64,000 nucleotides of DNA from Nitrososphaerota archaeon (GTDB lineage Archaea > Thermoproteota > Nitrososphaeria > Nitrososphaerales > Gagatemarchaeaceae), in NCBI GenBank assembly GCA_029785615.1, contig JAFLZH010000001.1:289044-353043 (forward strand), written 5' to 3'. Each line of letters starts with the position of its first letter. Position 1 is the first letter of the stretch. Shown here piece after piece: positions 1 through 8,260 of the stretch. The position numbers were made by a program, and so were the translations under genes. Under the pieces are notes generated by a model. The model was not told the DNA's origin, searched no databases, and was given only the letters and a program-made list of their open reading frames with translations.

Positions 1-116
1 CTCTCCCTGCTCTTCTCCAGGTCTTCGACGGCCCGGAGCATCTCGTCGTACTGGTCCCGCTTGAAGTCGCGAGCGCTTACTACGTCCCTCCCGAGGAAGT
101 CCACGCTGGGGCCCAT
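1..116 (-). CDS. pyrB: Aspartate carbamoyltransferase catalytic subunit, N-terminal part (partial)
   Basis: The minus strand opens with an ATG and reads about 38 residues before the window edge. The visible stretch VDFLGRDVVSARDFKRDQ matches the opening of archaeal PyrB, which joins carbamoyl phosphate to aspartate in pyrimidine synthesis. A TATA-like AATCAATAAC at 141-150 on the same strand lies about 25-34 nt before the ATG, fitting a leaderless transcript. CarA and CarB, which make carbamoyl phosphate, lie just beyond an aminotransferase on the opposite strand, and this supports the call. The active-site motifs lie outside the window, so the identification rests on the N terminus and context. 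Confidence 0.75.
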   Translation of the reverse strand, partial: MGPSVDFLGRDVVSARDFKRDQYDEMLRAVEDLEKSRE

Positions 117-140
117 CTATCTTACCCCCGCTTGAGGAAG

Positions 141-230
141 GTTATTGATTGTTCCTCCCAGCGACCGACCTAAGAACCCTGTGAGAATTTTGAGCCCGCC
201 CTGTGTTTAGCCCCCGGAGCGATTTAAGGC
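141..230. promoter_or_regulatory. Divergent promoter region between pyrB and the aminotransferase
   Basis: Two TATA-like elements face outwards: AATCAATAAC (minus strand, 141-150) for pyrB and gatttaagg (plus strand, 221-229) for the aminotransferase. The plus-strand box is about 70 nt before the ATG at 301, so that gene probably has a short leader. These are sequence matches only. Confidence 0.45.
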
Positions 231-300
231 TTCGACCTCGTCTGCAGGGCCACTTGGGAGGGAGACCGGAACCGGCCGGAAACCGAGATAAGCGGTCGCC

Positions 301-1338
301 ATGACCCGGGTGCCCTTGCTCCCCACAGAGTTCAGGCTGGTTGACTGGATTCTAGGGCGCTCAAAGGACGCAAAGTACAACCTCTCCAACAGCGGCCTCC
401 CCGAGCCCCCCCTCGCAGAGCTCGGGGTCGATACCTCATTCGAGGCGTTCAGCAAGGAGAAGGACGTCCACGAGAGGGTTCTGGCAGAGACCGTCGCGAG
501 GATCTATCGCGTCGAAGCAAAGAACGTGGTGGTGACCTCCGGCGCTTCGGAGGCGATCTTCCTTGCTTTCTCCGTCCTGGGCAAGGGGAGCGCCGTCGTC
601 CCCGTCCCCAACTACGAGCCCATGCTCTCCGTCCCCCGCTGGCTCGGGATGAAGGTCGGACACTCGCTCGACGGCGCGGTCCGTCCAGGCGCGGTCTATG
701 GCCTGACCGACCCGAACAACCCGACGGGCGCCAGGCTCGGGAGCGCCGCCCTGGACAGGCTCGGCGAGATCTCGAAGAAGGCGCCGGTCTTCGTGAACGA
801 AACCTACGGCGGCTTCGCCTTCGAGGAGCCCGCCACACTTCATTCGAGGCTGGATGATGTCGTCACATGCAGTTCTATGACCAAATTCTACGGCCTCGGC
901 CGGCTGAGGGTGGGATGGATGATAGCCGACGCCAAGAGGGCCGGTCTTCTGAGGAGGGGGAAGAAGCTGCTGAGCGGCCACGACTCCGAGTACAGCCTCT
1001 GGCTGGCGAGGCAGGTCCTGGAGAAGAGGGGGCCCTTCGTCGAAAGGGCGCGGAGGACCTACGAGGAGAACCTGGCGGCGGTCCGGAGGTTCGCCCGCAG
1101 AGGCCTCGGGGTGTCGGCGGAACTCTCCGGTGCCGCCCCCTTCCGCCTCTTCCGTTATGAGGGGGGTCCGAACTCGGTCTCCTTCGCGAAGGCCCTGCTG
1201 GCGCACCGCAGCGTCCTCGTCGGCCCCGGCGACTTCTTCGGGGCGCCAAGGTCGTTCAGGCTCTGCTTCACCTCGCCCAGAGACGAACTGGAGGCCGGGC
1301 TGGAAGAGCTCGCGGCGTTCCTGGGCGACCGGCGCTGA
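301..1338 (+). CDS. Class I/II PLP-dependent aminotransferase
   Basis: A 345-residue fold-type I aminotransferase. Recognisable elements are TDPNNPTGA (the substrate/PLP-binding NPTG motif, about residue 138), FVNETYGGFAFEE (the tyrosine that contacts PLP) and SSMTKFYGLGRLRVGW (the Schiff-base lysine followed by the arginine-containing loop). The length is slightly short for the family but all core motifs are present. The donor and acceptor cannot be read from sequence; aspartate- or histidinol-phosphate-type enzymes share these motifs. It sits between pyrB and carA and may serve aspartate or glutamate supply, which is inference. The ATG at 301 is the first good start. Confidence 0.8.
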   Translation: MTRVPLLPTEFRLVDWILGRSKDAKYNLSNSGLPEPPLAELGVDTSFEAFSKEKDVHERVLAETVARIYRVEAKNVVVTSGASEAIFLAFSVLGKGSAVVPVPNYEPMLSVPRWLGMKVGHSLDGAVRPGAVYGLTDPNNPTGARLGSAALDRLGEISKKAPVFVNETYGGFAFEEPATLHSRLDDVVTCSSMTKFYGLGRLRVGWMIADAKRAGLLRRGKKLLSGHDSEYSLWLARQVLEKRGPFVERARRTYEENLAAVRRFARRGLGVSAELSGAAPFRLFRYEGGPNSVSFAKALLAHRSVLVGPGDFFGAPRSFRLCFTSPRDELEAGLEELAAFLGDRR

Positions 1339-1380
1339 CGGACGGTCCGCGAGCCGGTGCACCCCGGAGGAACTCCAAAC

Positions 1381-1403
1381 CCTTAAAAGCGAAACGAAGG
1401 AGG
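1381..1403 (+). promoter_or_regulatory. carAB promoter and Shine-Dalgarno-like sequence
   Basis: A TATA-like ccttaaaagc lies about 28-37 nt before the carA GTG, with aaggagg at 1397-1403. The TATA spacing suggests an almost leaderless transcript; the purine run is too far from the GTG for optimal Shine-Dalgarno use. Confidence 0.5.
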
Positions 1404-1417
1404 TTTCTCTTCTTAGA

Positions 1418-2584
1418 GTGCCTACTCCGAAAAGGGACGCGCTTCTTCTTCTCGAGGATGGTTCTACTTTCTTTGGTCAGGGCTTCGGGGCCGAAGCAGA
1501 CTCGGTGGGCGAGGTCGTCTTCAACACAGGCATGGTCGGCTACCTCGAGTCGATGACCGACCCCTCCTACGCGGGACAGATCCTCACGTTCACGTACCCG
1601 CTCATAGGAAACTACGGCGTCCCGCCGTACTCTGCCAGGGATGAGTTCGGCCTCCCGCGCTTCTTTGAGTCCGATTCCATCAAAGTGAGCGGGATCGTCG
1701 TCCAGGAGGCCTGCGACTCTCCAAGCCACTGGGCCTCGAAGAGGCCGCTGTCGAAGTGGATGGAGTCAGAGGGGATCCCGGGGATACAGGGGGTCGACAC
1801 CAGGGCCCTCGTCACGAAGCTCAGGGAGGCAGGTGTGATGATGGGGATCCTGGCCAGCGGCCCGGACGCGAAGGACAGGAGGATGCTCGCAGAGTTGCTC
1901 GCGAAGGCGAGCAGCTACTCCTCGCAGAACCTGGTGAAGCGGGTGTCGGTCTCCGGCCCCGTGGTCCATGGGGAGCCAGGCACGAGGGTCGTCGTCCTCG
2001 ACTGCGGGACAAAGCTCGGGATAGTGAGGAACCTGCTCAGGCGCGGATTCCAGGTGGTCCGCCTCCCCTACGACTCCTCATATTCGGCGGTCATGAAGTA
2101 CGACCCAGCGGGGGTCGTCGTCTGCAACGGCCCGGGGGACCCTAATCTACTGGCCGACACCGCGAAGTGCGTCGGCTCGCTCATAGACGGAGATGTCCCC
2201 GTCCTGGGGATCTGCCTCGGGGAGCAGGTGGTGGGGATGTCCCAGGGGGCCGAGACCTTCAAGCTGAAGTACGGTCACAGGGGGCAGAACAAGCCCTGCG
2301 TGGACCTCACCACCGGGAGGGGATACGTGACCAGCCAGAACCACGGCTACGCCATCTCGGAGAAGACCCTGAAGGGGACCGATCTCCGCCAGTGGTTCGT
2401 CAACGCAGACGACAAGACCATCGAAGGCGTCTTCCACGCTTCCAGGCCGTGCATGGCCGTCCAGTTCCATCCGGAGGCGACCCCGGGACCCTACGACACC
2501 CTCTTCGTATTCGACAGGTTCGCGGAGATGGCGCGGAGGGGAAGGCAGCCAAGAGGTGAAGAGCTTCGAAGCGTGAGAGCGTAA
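1418..2584 (+). CDS. carA: Carbamoyl-phosphate synthase small (glutaminase) subunit
   Basis: A 388-residue protein with a GTG start. The ORF track begins earlier at 1130, but the homologous N terminus starts at VPTPKRDALLLLEDGSTFFG, so the upstream part is a shadow. The N-terminal CPSase_sm domain (FNTGMVGYLESMTDPSYAGQ) is followed by a class I glutamine amidotransferase domain with NGPGDP, the nucleophile motif GICLGEQ and the His-Glu pair in QFHPEATPGP. It releases ammonia from glutamine and channels it to CarB. Its TAA stop overlaps the probable carB start as GTAA, so the two are almost certainly cotranscribed and translationally coupled. Confidence 0.95.
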   Translation: MPTPKRDALLLLEDGSTFFGQGFGAEADSVGEVVFNTGMVGYLESMTDPSYAGQILTFTYPLIGNYGVPPYSARDEFGLPRFFESDSIKVSGIVVQEACDSPSHWASKRPLSKWMESEGIPGIQGVDTRALVTKLREAGVMMGILASGPDAKDRRMLAELLAKASSYSSQNLVKRVSVSGPVVHGEPGTRVVVLDCGTKLGIVRNLLRRGFQVVRLPYDSSYSAVMKYDPAGVVVCNGPGDPNLLADTAKCVGSLIDGDVPVLGICLGEQVVGMSQGAETFKLKYGHRGQNKPCVDLTTGRGYVTSQNHGYAISEKTLKGTDLRQWFVNADDKTIEGVFHASRPCMAVQFHPEATPGPYDTLFVFDRFAEMARRGRQPRGEELRSVRA

Positions 2585-5500
2585 AGAAAGTACTCGTAAT
2601 CGGGAGCGGCGCCATCAAGATCGGCGAAGCGGGGGAGTTCGACTACTCCGGGAGCCAGTGCCTGAAAGCGCTGAAGGAGGAGGGGGTCGACTCAGTCCTG
2701 GTCAACCCCAACATAGCTACGATACAGACCAGCTCGCAGTTCTCCGACCGCATCCACTTCGTCCCTGTGTCGGTCGACTCGGTCACCAGCGTCATCGAGA
2801 GGGAGCGGCCGGACGGCATCCTCCTCGGCTTCGGGGGCCAGACGGCCCTCAACTGCGGCATAGGCCTCTCCGAGTCCGGCGCCCTCGAAAGGTACGGGGT
2901 GAAGGTCCTCGGCACCCCCATCCGAGGGATCCAGCTTACCGAAGACAGGGACCTGTTCAAGAAGACCATGATCGGCTGCGACGTCCCCGTTCCGCGCAGC
3001 TTCGCCGTCTACTCCTTCGACGAGGCGAAGAAGGCGGCGGACGAGCTGGGCTTCCCTGTGATAATCCGGGTGGCCTACACCCTCGGGGGGAAGGGCGGCG
3101 GGGTCGCGAGGAACCTCCAGGAGCTCGCGCAGATAGTCGAGCGCGGCCTGAACAGCTCCCTCGCGCACCAGGTCCTGGTGGAGGAGTACCTCGGCGGGTG
3201 GAAGCAGATCGAGTACGAGATAATGCGCGACAGAGATGACAACAGCGTCATCATCTGCAACATGGAGAACATGCTCGGCATGCGCGTCCACACCGGGGAC
3301 AACATCGTGGTCGCCCCCTCCCAAACGCTCACCAACGCCGAGTATCACCTGCTCCGCACCGCCTCCCTCCGGGCAGCTCGGACCTGCGGCATCGTCGGGG
3401 AGTGCAACATCCAGTTCGCCCTCCACCCGGGCTCCGAGAGGTACGCCTCCATCGAGATCAACGCCCGGCTATCGAGGTCGTCGGCCCTCGCCTCCAAGGC
3501 GACCGGGTACCCCCTGGCCTACGTGGCAGCGAAGCTCGCCCTCGGCTACCACCTCACCGAGCTGAAGAACAGGGTGTCGGGGACCACCACCGCCCTCTTC
3601 GAGCCTTCCCTGGACTATCTGGTGGTGAAGATGCCCCGCTGGGACACGGTGAAGTTCGACGGAGCCGCCAGGGGGATCGGGACGTCGATGAAGTCAATCG
3701 GGGAGGTCATGGCTGTGGGGAGGGGCTTCGAGGAGGCCATCCAGAAGGCGGCCCGCATGGCCAACCCGCAACACGACGGCGTGGTCAGGAGAGGGAGCCC
3801 CCCCGCGCTCTCGGCAGCCCTGGGGATGCTCGAGCGCCCGTCCGATACCATCGCCTTCGACCTGGCGGAGGCGCTCCGCGCAGGGGCGGGGGAGAAGGAG
3901 GTCGCCGCCAAGAGCGAGGTGGACCCGTGGTTCGTAAGCAAGTACAAGAACGTCGTCGACTTCCACGCCTTCCTCGAGTCTCAACCCCCCGGCGCCGCCC
4001 CAAGCAAGGAGATCCTGACCAGGGCGAAGAAGCTCGGATTCTCCGACAGGCAGATCGGGGACCTCCTGGGGATCGGGGAGGACAGGGTGAGGGAGGCACG
4101 GGTGCGCATGGGGGTGACTCCTGTCACCAAGGTCATCGACACCCTCGCAGCCGAGTGGCCTTCCAGGACCAACTACCTCTACCAGACCTTCGACGCAGCG
4201 GTCGACGAGGCCCCTCCCACGTCCGGGCGTAAGGTGATGGTCCTCGGGGCGGGCCCCTACCGGATTGGGAGCTCGGTGGAGTTCGACTGGGGGACGATGA
4301 ACATGGCCTGGGCGCTGAAGGGGCTGGGCTACGAGGTCGTGGTGGTGAACTGCAACCCAGAGACCGTCTCGACCGACTTCGACATGAGCGACAGGCTCTA
4401 CTTCGAGGAGCTGACGGTCGAGAGGCTCCTCGCCATCTACGACAGGGAGAAGCCCGAAGGGATGGTCCTCTGCGTCGGCGGGCAGACCCCCAACGACCTC
4501 GCCGAGTCCCTTGAGAAGAGGGGGGTCACAATCCTGGGCACATCTTCGCAGTCCATAGAAACCGCCGAAGACAGGACCAAGTTCAGCGCCCTCCTGGACC
4601 GCCTGGGGATCCCGCAGCCGGCCTGGGGCTCCTTCCGCTCCCCCGCCGAGGCGGCGACCTTCTGCTCCAGGGTCGGGTACCCTGTGATCGTCAGGCCCTC
4701 CCACGTCCTCAGCGGCTCGGCCATGCGCGTCATCTGGGACCCCTCCGAGCTGGAGACCTACATCACGAAGGCGGCCATGGTGAACCCGGAGTACCCGGTG
4801 GTCGTCAGCGAGTTCGTCGAGGGGGCGCGGGAGGTCGAGGTCGACGCCGTGTCCGACGGGAAGAGCACGGTGATCGGGGCCATCATAGAGCACGTCCAGG
4901 ACGCGGGGATCCACTCCGGGGACGCGATCATGAGCATCCCCACGGTCTCCGTCGGCAAGGCCGCCAAGGAGAAGATAAGGGTCTACACGAGGAGCATCGC
5001 GAGGGAGCTGAAGGCGAGGGGCCCCCTCAACATCCAGTTCCTGGTCCGCGGGGCGTCGGTCTACGTCATAGAGTGCAACCTCCGTGCTTCGCGCTCCCTC
5101 CCCTACGTGTGCAAGGCGACCGGCGTAAACCTCATCGACGTCGTCGCCCCCGCGATCGAAGGCGGGACCTTGAAGAGGACGGCGGACGTCGAGGAGCCGA
5201 AACGCTTCGCCGTCAAGGCCCCCATGTTCTCCTTCCTGCAGATGGACGGGGCCGACCCCAAGCTCGGCGTCGAGATGCGCTCCACGGGAGAGGTCGCCTG
5301 CTTCGGCGACACGTTCCCAGAGGCGCTGTCGCAGGCCTTCCTGGCGACGGGGCACCGAATGCCCAAGAAGGGGGACCTGGGGATAATGCTCCTGGAGCCC
5401 TGGCAGGAGACCGCCGGGGTCAAGCCCCTGCTGTCGCGCCTCAGGGGGGAGGGGATAGAGATGCTTGAGCTCGACGAGCAGGCCCTGGACTCCAGGATGA

Positions 5501-5679
5501 CCGAAGTGATGGACCTCATAGCCGGCGGGAAGGTCTCCTTCGTGCTCTCGTTCAACGCAAACACCAACGTCGACTCCGAGCTGTTCCACAAGGTGAGGCG
5601 CAAGGCTGTCGACCTGCAGGTCCAGGTCATCTCCACCAAGGAGGAGGCCGAGGCCCTCCTCCTCTGCGTCGGAAGGTAG
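2581..5679 (+). CDS. carB: Carbamoyl-phosphate synthase large subunit (apparent GTA start)
   Basis: About 1032 residues: two ATP-grasp halves (first near VIGSGAIKIGEAGEFDYSG, second near VLGAGPYRIGSSVEFDWG) joined by an oligomerisation segment, then a C-terminal MGS-like regulatory domain. It makes carbamoyl phosphate from bicarbonate, ATP and ammonia delivered by CarA. The first ATG/GTG/TTG in frame is the GTG at 2767, which would delete conserved N-terminal sequence. The frame is open back to a stop at 2557 with no standard start. The GTA at 2581 opens VKKVLVIGSG and overlaps the carA stop as GTAA, so I place the start there. A sequencing error at one base is the main alternative. Confidence 0.93.
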   Translation, partial: VKKVLVIGSGAIKIGEAGEFDYSGSQCLKALKEEGVDSVLVNPNIATIQTSSQFSDRIHFVPVSVDSVTSVIERERPDGILLGFGGQTALNCGIGLSESGALERYGVKVLGTPIRGIQLTEDRDLFKKTMIGCDVPVPRSFAVYSFDEAKKAADELGFPVIIRVAYTLGGKGGGVARNLQELAQIVERGLNSSLAHQVLVEEYLGGWKQIEYEIMRDRDDNSVIICNMENMLGMRVHTGDNIVVAPSQTLTNAEYHLLRTASLRAARTCGIVGECNIQFALHPGSERYASIEINARLSRSSALASKATGYPLAYVAAKLALGYHLTELKNRVSGTTTALFEPSLDYLVVKMPRWDTVKFDGAARGIGTSMKSIGEVMAVGRGFEEAIQKAARMANPQHDGVVRRGSPPALSAALGMLERPSDTIAFDLAEALRAGAGEKEVAAKSEVDPWFVSKYKNVVDFHAFLESQPPGAAPSKEILTRAKKLGFSDRQIGDLLGIGEDRVREARVRMGVTPVTKVIDTLAAEWPSRTNYLYQTFDAAVDEAPPTSGRKVMVLGAGPYRIGSSVEFDWGTMNMAWALKGLGYEVVVVNCNPETVSTDFDMSDRLYFEELTVERLLAIYDREKPEGMVLCVGGQTPNDLAESLEKRGVTILGTSSQSIETAEDRTKFSALLDRLGIPQPAWGSFRSPAEAATFCSRVGYPVIVRPSHVLSGSAMRVIWDPSELETYITKAAMVNPEYPVVVSEFVEGAREVEVDAVSDGKSTVIGAIIEHVQDAGIHSGDAIMSIPTVSVGKAAKEKIRVYTRSIARELKARGPLNIQFLVRGASVYVIECNLRASRSLPYVCKATGVNLIDVVAPAIEGGTLKRTADVEEPKRFAVKAPMFSFLQMDGADPKLGVEMRSTGEVACFGDTFPEALSQAFLATGHRMPKKGDLGIMLLEPWQETAGVKPLLSRLRGEGIEMLELDEQALDSRMTEVMDLIAGGKVSFVLSFNANTNVDSELFHKVRRKAVDLQVQVISTKEEAEALLLCVGR

Positions 5680-5689
5680 GCGACCTCCC

Positions 5690-6211
5690 TTGGGGGGCGA
5701 TGAGCGCGTGGACCTCGTCGACGAGGGGGACTCGGTGGTGGGTACCTCCACCCTGGGCGAGTGCGTGAAGAGGGGGCTGCTGCACCGGGCCGTAGCCGTG
5801 GTCGTTTCGAGGTCGGACGGCAAGATCCTGCTGCAGCAGAGGAGCCGGGGAGACCTCTGGCAGCCAGGTATGTGGACGCTCTCCTGCACCGGCCACGTGA
5901 GGGAGGGGGAGACCTACGGTGAGGCCGCCGTCCGAGAGTTGGCCGAGGAGCTCGGGCTCCACTCAAGCGTCCTGGGCCTGGGGAAGTACCTGCTCCCGCC
6001 GATGAGGGAAGGGGGGCTCGTCGAGCGCGAGTGGGTGTCGCTCTTCGCCGCCTCGTCCGACGCCCCCACGCGGATCGATCCCGTAGAGCTGGAGTCGGTC
6101 AGAGAGTTCGACGGGCCGGGGCTGAACGCGATGATGGATTCAGGGGAGCTGACCCAGGACGGCGTCCTGCTGCTCCGCAAGTACCTGCGGCTCAGGCCTG
6201 GGCGAGGGTAG
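5690..6211 (+). CDS. Nudix hydrolase, isopentenyl-diphosphate-isomerase-like subgroup
   Basis: A 173-residue protein. The Nudix box is clear as GHVREGETYGEAAVRELAEE, with the LLHRAVAVVV and LLLQQRS stretches that resemble type 1 IPP isomerase and YfcD-like Nudix proteins. The family either isomerises IPP to DMAPP or hydrolyses nucleoside-diphosphate-linked substrates. WTLSCTGHV stands where true isomerases have a WTNTCCSHP-type sequence with a catalytic Cys, so the activity is uncertain. The start may be TTG 5690 or GTG 5708. It follows carB by 10 nt and could be read through from it. Confidence 0.75.
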   Translation: MGGDERVDLVDEGDSVVGTSTLGECVKRGLLHRAVAVVVSRSDGKILLQQRSRGDLWQPGMWTLSCTGHVREGETYGEAAVRELAEELGLHSSVLGLGKYLLPPMREGGLVEREWVSLFAASSDAPTRIDPVELESVREFDGPGLNAMMDSGELTQDGVLLLRKYLRLRPGRG

Positions 6212-6220
6212 GCTCCGACG

Positions 6221-6230
6221 TCTTATTACG
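6221..6230 (+). promoter_or_regulatory. TATA-like element for the 6253 gene
   Basis: tcttattacg lies 23-32 nt before the TTG at 6253, a spacing typical of leaderless archaeal genes. It is what decided that start. Confidence 0.4.
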
Positions 6231-6252
6231 ACGCCAGATTCGGCCCGACGCG

Positions 6253-6642
6253 TTGACCCCCCTCGAAGAAATCGGCTCCCACCTCGCAGGGACATCCAGG
6301 GCGATCGTAATTTCTGAGAAGGACGTGGATCTTAGGCCCTCGGCGCCGGACAATAGGCTCTTCCTCCTGAAGATTGGGGATGGCTCCCTCGCAGCGGGGG
6401 GGAGGGGGGGCGGCTTCGGCGAGAGGAAGGTCACAGCTGTGTTCTGCTATGGCAGGGCGGGAGGGGCCTGGTCGAAGCTATACGAGGCAGAAGGGGGGGA
6501 GGCCGAGGGGTTCGAAGTGCCGTACTACGTCGCCAGGCTCCCGATGACCCTGGCCGACGGGGAAGAGAGCATGGGCTACGGGGTCGTGGACCAAGAGCTG
6601 GTCGGGGACTTCCTGAGGAAGGCTGGCGTCTCCTCACCTTAA
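6253..6642 (+). CDS. Conserved-looking protein of unknown function
   Basis: The ORF track starts at 6031, but that part overlaps the Nudix gene and reads like a shadow. A TTG at 6253, preceded by a TATA-like box, gives a 129-residue protein. It has no membrane segment or signal peptide. A glycine-rich loop (AAGGRGGGFGERK) lies between two beta-like segments, followed by an acidic region and a C-terminal helix (QELVGDFLRKAG). I do not recognise a family. It lies between a Nudix protein and an epimerase in the same direction. Confidence 0.6.
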   Translation: MTPLEEIGSHLAGTSRAIVISEKDVDLRPSAPDNRLFLLKIGDGSLAAGGRGGGFGERKVTAVFCYGRAGGAWSKLYEAEGGEAEGFEVPYYVARLPMTLADGEESMGYGVVDQELVGDFLRKAGVSSP

Positions 6643-6670
6643 ATAGAAAGCGCCGCCGGCCCGGACCAGA

Positions 6671-7564
6671 TTGAAGGTACTGGTGACGGGCGCCTCCGGG
6701 ATGGTCGGCCGGAACCTCGCGAGTTACTTCAAGGAGAAGGGGGTCGGGACCATCCCGACCGACCTCACCGGCTGGGAGTTGTCGGGGGACCTCCTGGACA
6801 GGGGCTTCGTGTTCGAAACACTGGCGTCGCAGGACTTCGACGCGATCGTCCATCTCGCGGCCATCACCGAGATCAAGAAGACCATCGAGGACCCCGGGCT
6901 CTGCTTCAGAGTCAACTGTTTCGGCACCCTGAACATGCTCGAGCTCGCAAAGAGGAAGGGGGTGAAGAGGATCATAGTAGCTTCCTCGGCCAATGTCTTC
7001 GGCGCCCCGAAGACCAACCCGGTGTCCGAGGAGTCACCCTTCGACCCTCGCGTCCCCTACGACTACTCGAAGGTCGCCAACGAGAACATGGCGATGGGGT
7101 TCTACAAGTCGGTGGGGCTCCCGGTGTCGATCACGCGAAGCTGGCTCCTCTTCGGCGAGTACGACCAGCCCACCAGGGCGACCATCAGGTTCATCCGTGC
7201 CTGCCTTAAGGACGAGCCTCTCACCCTGTACAACGGAGGGAAGGACACCACCTCCCCCTCCCATGCCGTCAACTACGCCAGGCTGGCGCTCTCTATCATC
7301 AACGACGACAAGGCGCTGGGCCAGGCGTTCAACTTCGGCGGCCTGGGGCCCGTCTCCATCAGGGAGCTGGCGGAGACCGTCAAGAAGCTGACCGGGTCGA
7401 AGTCGGAGCTCAAGCTCCTGCCGCCGAGGAGCGAGCTCGAGAAGGACCCTCAGATCAGCTACCCCACAATCAAGAAGGCGCAGACTCTGCTCGGCTACAC
7501 CCACGAGGTGACGCTGGAGCAGGGGCTGCAGCGGACCATCGACTGGGTGAAGAAGCAGGAGTAG
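6671..7564 (+). CDS. NAD-dependent epimerase/dehydratase (extended SDR)
   Basis: A 297-residue extended short-chain dehydrogenase/reductase. The N-terminal Rossmann motif is VTGASGMVGR, and the active-site YxxxK is YDYSKVANE around residue 135 with the serine in ASSANVFGAP. It probably epimerises or dehydrates a nucleotide-linked sugar, as in the GalE-like group, but the substrate cannot be assigned. The TTG start at 6671 lies about 25-34 nt after the TATA-like ccttaaatag (6637-6646), indicating its own leaderless transcript. A second epimerase of this superfamily lies at 20658. Confidence 0.85.
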   Translation: MKVLVTGASGMVGRNLASYFKEKGVGTIPTDLTGWELSGDLLDRGFVFETLASQDFDAIVHLAAITEIKKTIEDPGLCFRVNCFGTLNMLELAKRKGVKRIIVASSANVFGAPKTNPVSEESPFDPRVPYDYSKVANENMAMGFYKSVGLPVSITRSWLLFGEYDQPTRATIRFIRACLKDEPLTLYNGGKDTTSPSHAVNYARLALSIINDDKALGQAFNFGGLGPVSIRELAETVKKLTGSKSELKLLPPRSELEKDPQISYPTIKKAQTLLGYTHEVTLEQGLQRTIDWVKKQE

Positions 7565-7589
7565 GGCGCAGGCCCGCCTGGCTTTGCTC

Positions 7590-7883
7590 AGCGAGGCTTC
7601 TTGGGGCTCAAGGGCGCAACCCACTCTGTGTTCGCCTGCCCTGGCATGTGCTCGTCAGCGGACCGCCGACTAGGCCACCGTTTACCGCAGATCTACGAAG
7701 CGGTCTTCATCTGGTCTCTGCGGCATGCCATCAAGGGCCTGGCATCGCACGGAGGTGCGTCCTGACGTTCCTGCCAGCATATGTGCTTCAACCTTGACGA
7801 TCCAACATTTCACCGCGCGTTCATGCTGTGTAACGCGGCCAGCGCCCCCATCGCGCGCGAGATGACTCGGCCGGGGTTCGAAC
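7590..7883 (-). ncRNA. Candidate structured RNA downstream of rps10 (unassigned)
   Basis: No convincing ORF occupies this 320-nt interval, but at least four hairpins can be drawn: cgcgtt/aacgcg (7816-7821 with 7832-7837), ctggca/tgccag (7739-7744 with 7772-7777) enclosing cgcac/gtgcg, ccgcaga/tctgcgg (7685-7691 with 7717-7723), and a 7-bp stem 7654-7660 with 7664-7670. The last pairs fully only on the minus strand, where an A-C mismatch becomes G-U. That favours the strand that also carries rps10. I could not match it to RNase P or SRP RNA; some short strings resemble RNase P conserved regions but not in the right order. The boundaries are approximate. Confidence 0.35.
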
Positions 7884-8195
7884 CTAGGATGTTAGGATAA
7901 GCTCTACCTTCACGTCATCGGGGATCCTCAGCTTCGTAATCTGCCTCATGGTCCTGTCGTCGGGCTGGACGTCGAGGATCCTCCTGTGGACCCTGAGCTG
8001 CCAGTGGTCGAAGGTGTGGCTCCCCTCCCCGGTCGGCGCCTTGCGGGTGGTTATCTTGAGCTTCTTTGTGGGGAGCGGCTGAGGGCCTCTCACCTTCACC
8101 CCGGTCTTGTCTGCGATCTCCCTGATGTCGCTGGCGACCTTCTCCAGCTCTGGGAGGTTGGTACTGGTGAGCTTGATCCTGGCGAACTGGGCCAT
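7884..8195 (-). CDS. rpsJ: 30S ribosomal protein S10
   Basis: A 103-residue protein with the S10 signature in order: FARIKLTSTNLPELEKV at the N terminus, GVKVRGPQPLPTKKLKITTRKAP in the middle, HTFDHWQLRVHRRILDV, and a C terminus ending VKVELILTS. Length and motifs are normal for archaeal S10. A TATA box (ATCTAAATAG, minus strand, 8221-8230) lies 26-35 nt before the ATG, so it has its own promoter. In many archaea S10 follows EF-1A in the str operon; here it stands alone, about 54 kb from rps12-rps7. Its stop lies in a tRNA-like GGTTCGAACC sequence. Confidence 0.97.
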   Translation of the reverse strand: MAQFARIKLTSTNLPELEKVASDIREIADKTGVKVRGPQPLPTKKLKITTRKAPTGEGSHTFDHWQLRVHRRILDVQPDDRTMRQITKLRIPDDVKVELILTS

Positions 8196-8260
8196 TTTCT
8201 TTCACCGGCGTCGAGGAACTCTATTTAGATGTTGCCGAGCCCGGCGATGGCGTACCCACG

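Noticed and set aside
436-1362. Long minus-strand ORF over the aminotransferase
   Set aside because: It is a high-G+C shadow of the plus-strand gene; its composition is Arg/Pro/Gly-rich and it has no family motif.
3694-5889. 731-residue minus-strand ORF opposite carB
   Set aside because: It lies antisense to a clear CarB coding region and has no recognisable domain; long antisense ORFs are expected at this G+C content.
7590-7883. RNase P RNA
   Set aside because: Strings like caggaacgtc and agatgaa resemble conserved regions I and V, but their order and spacing are wrong; left as an unassigned structured region.
7799-7892. A complete plus-strand tRNA using ccaacat and atgttag as acceptor halves
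   Set aside because: Six of seven acceptor pairs fit, but the D-arm is absent and the T-stem has mismatches; it also overlaps the rps10 3' end on the other strand.
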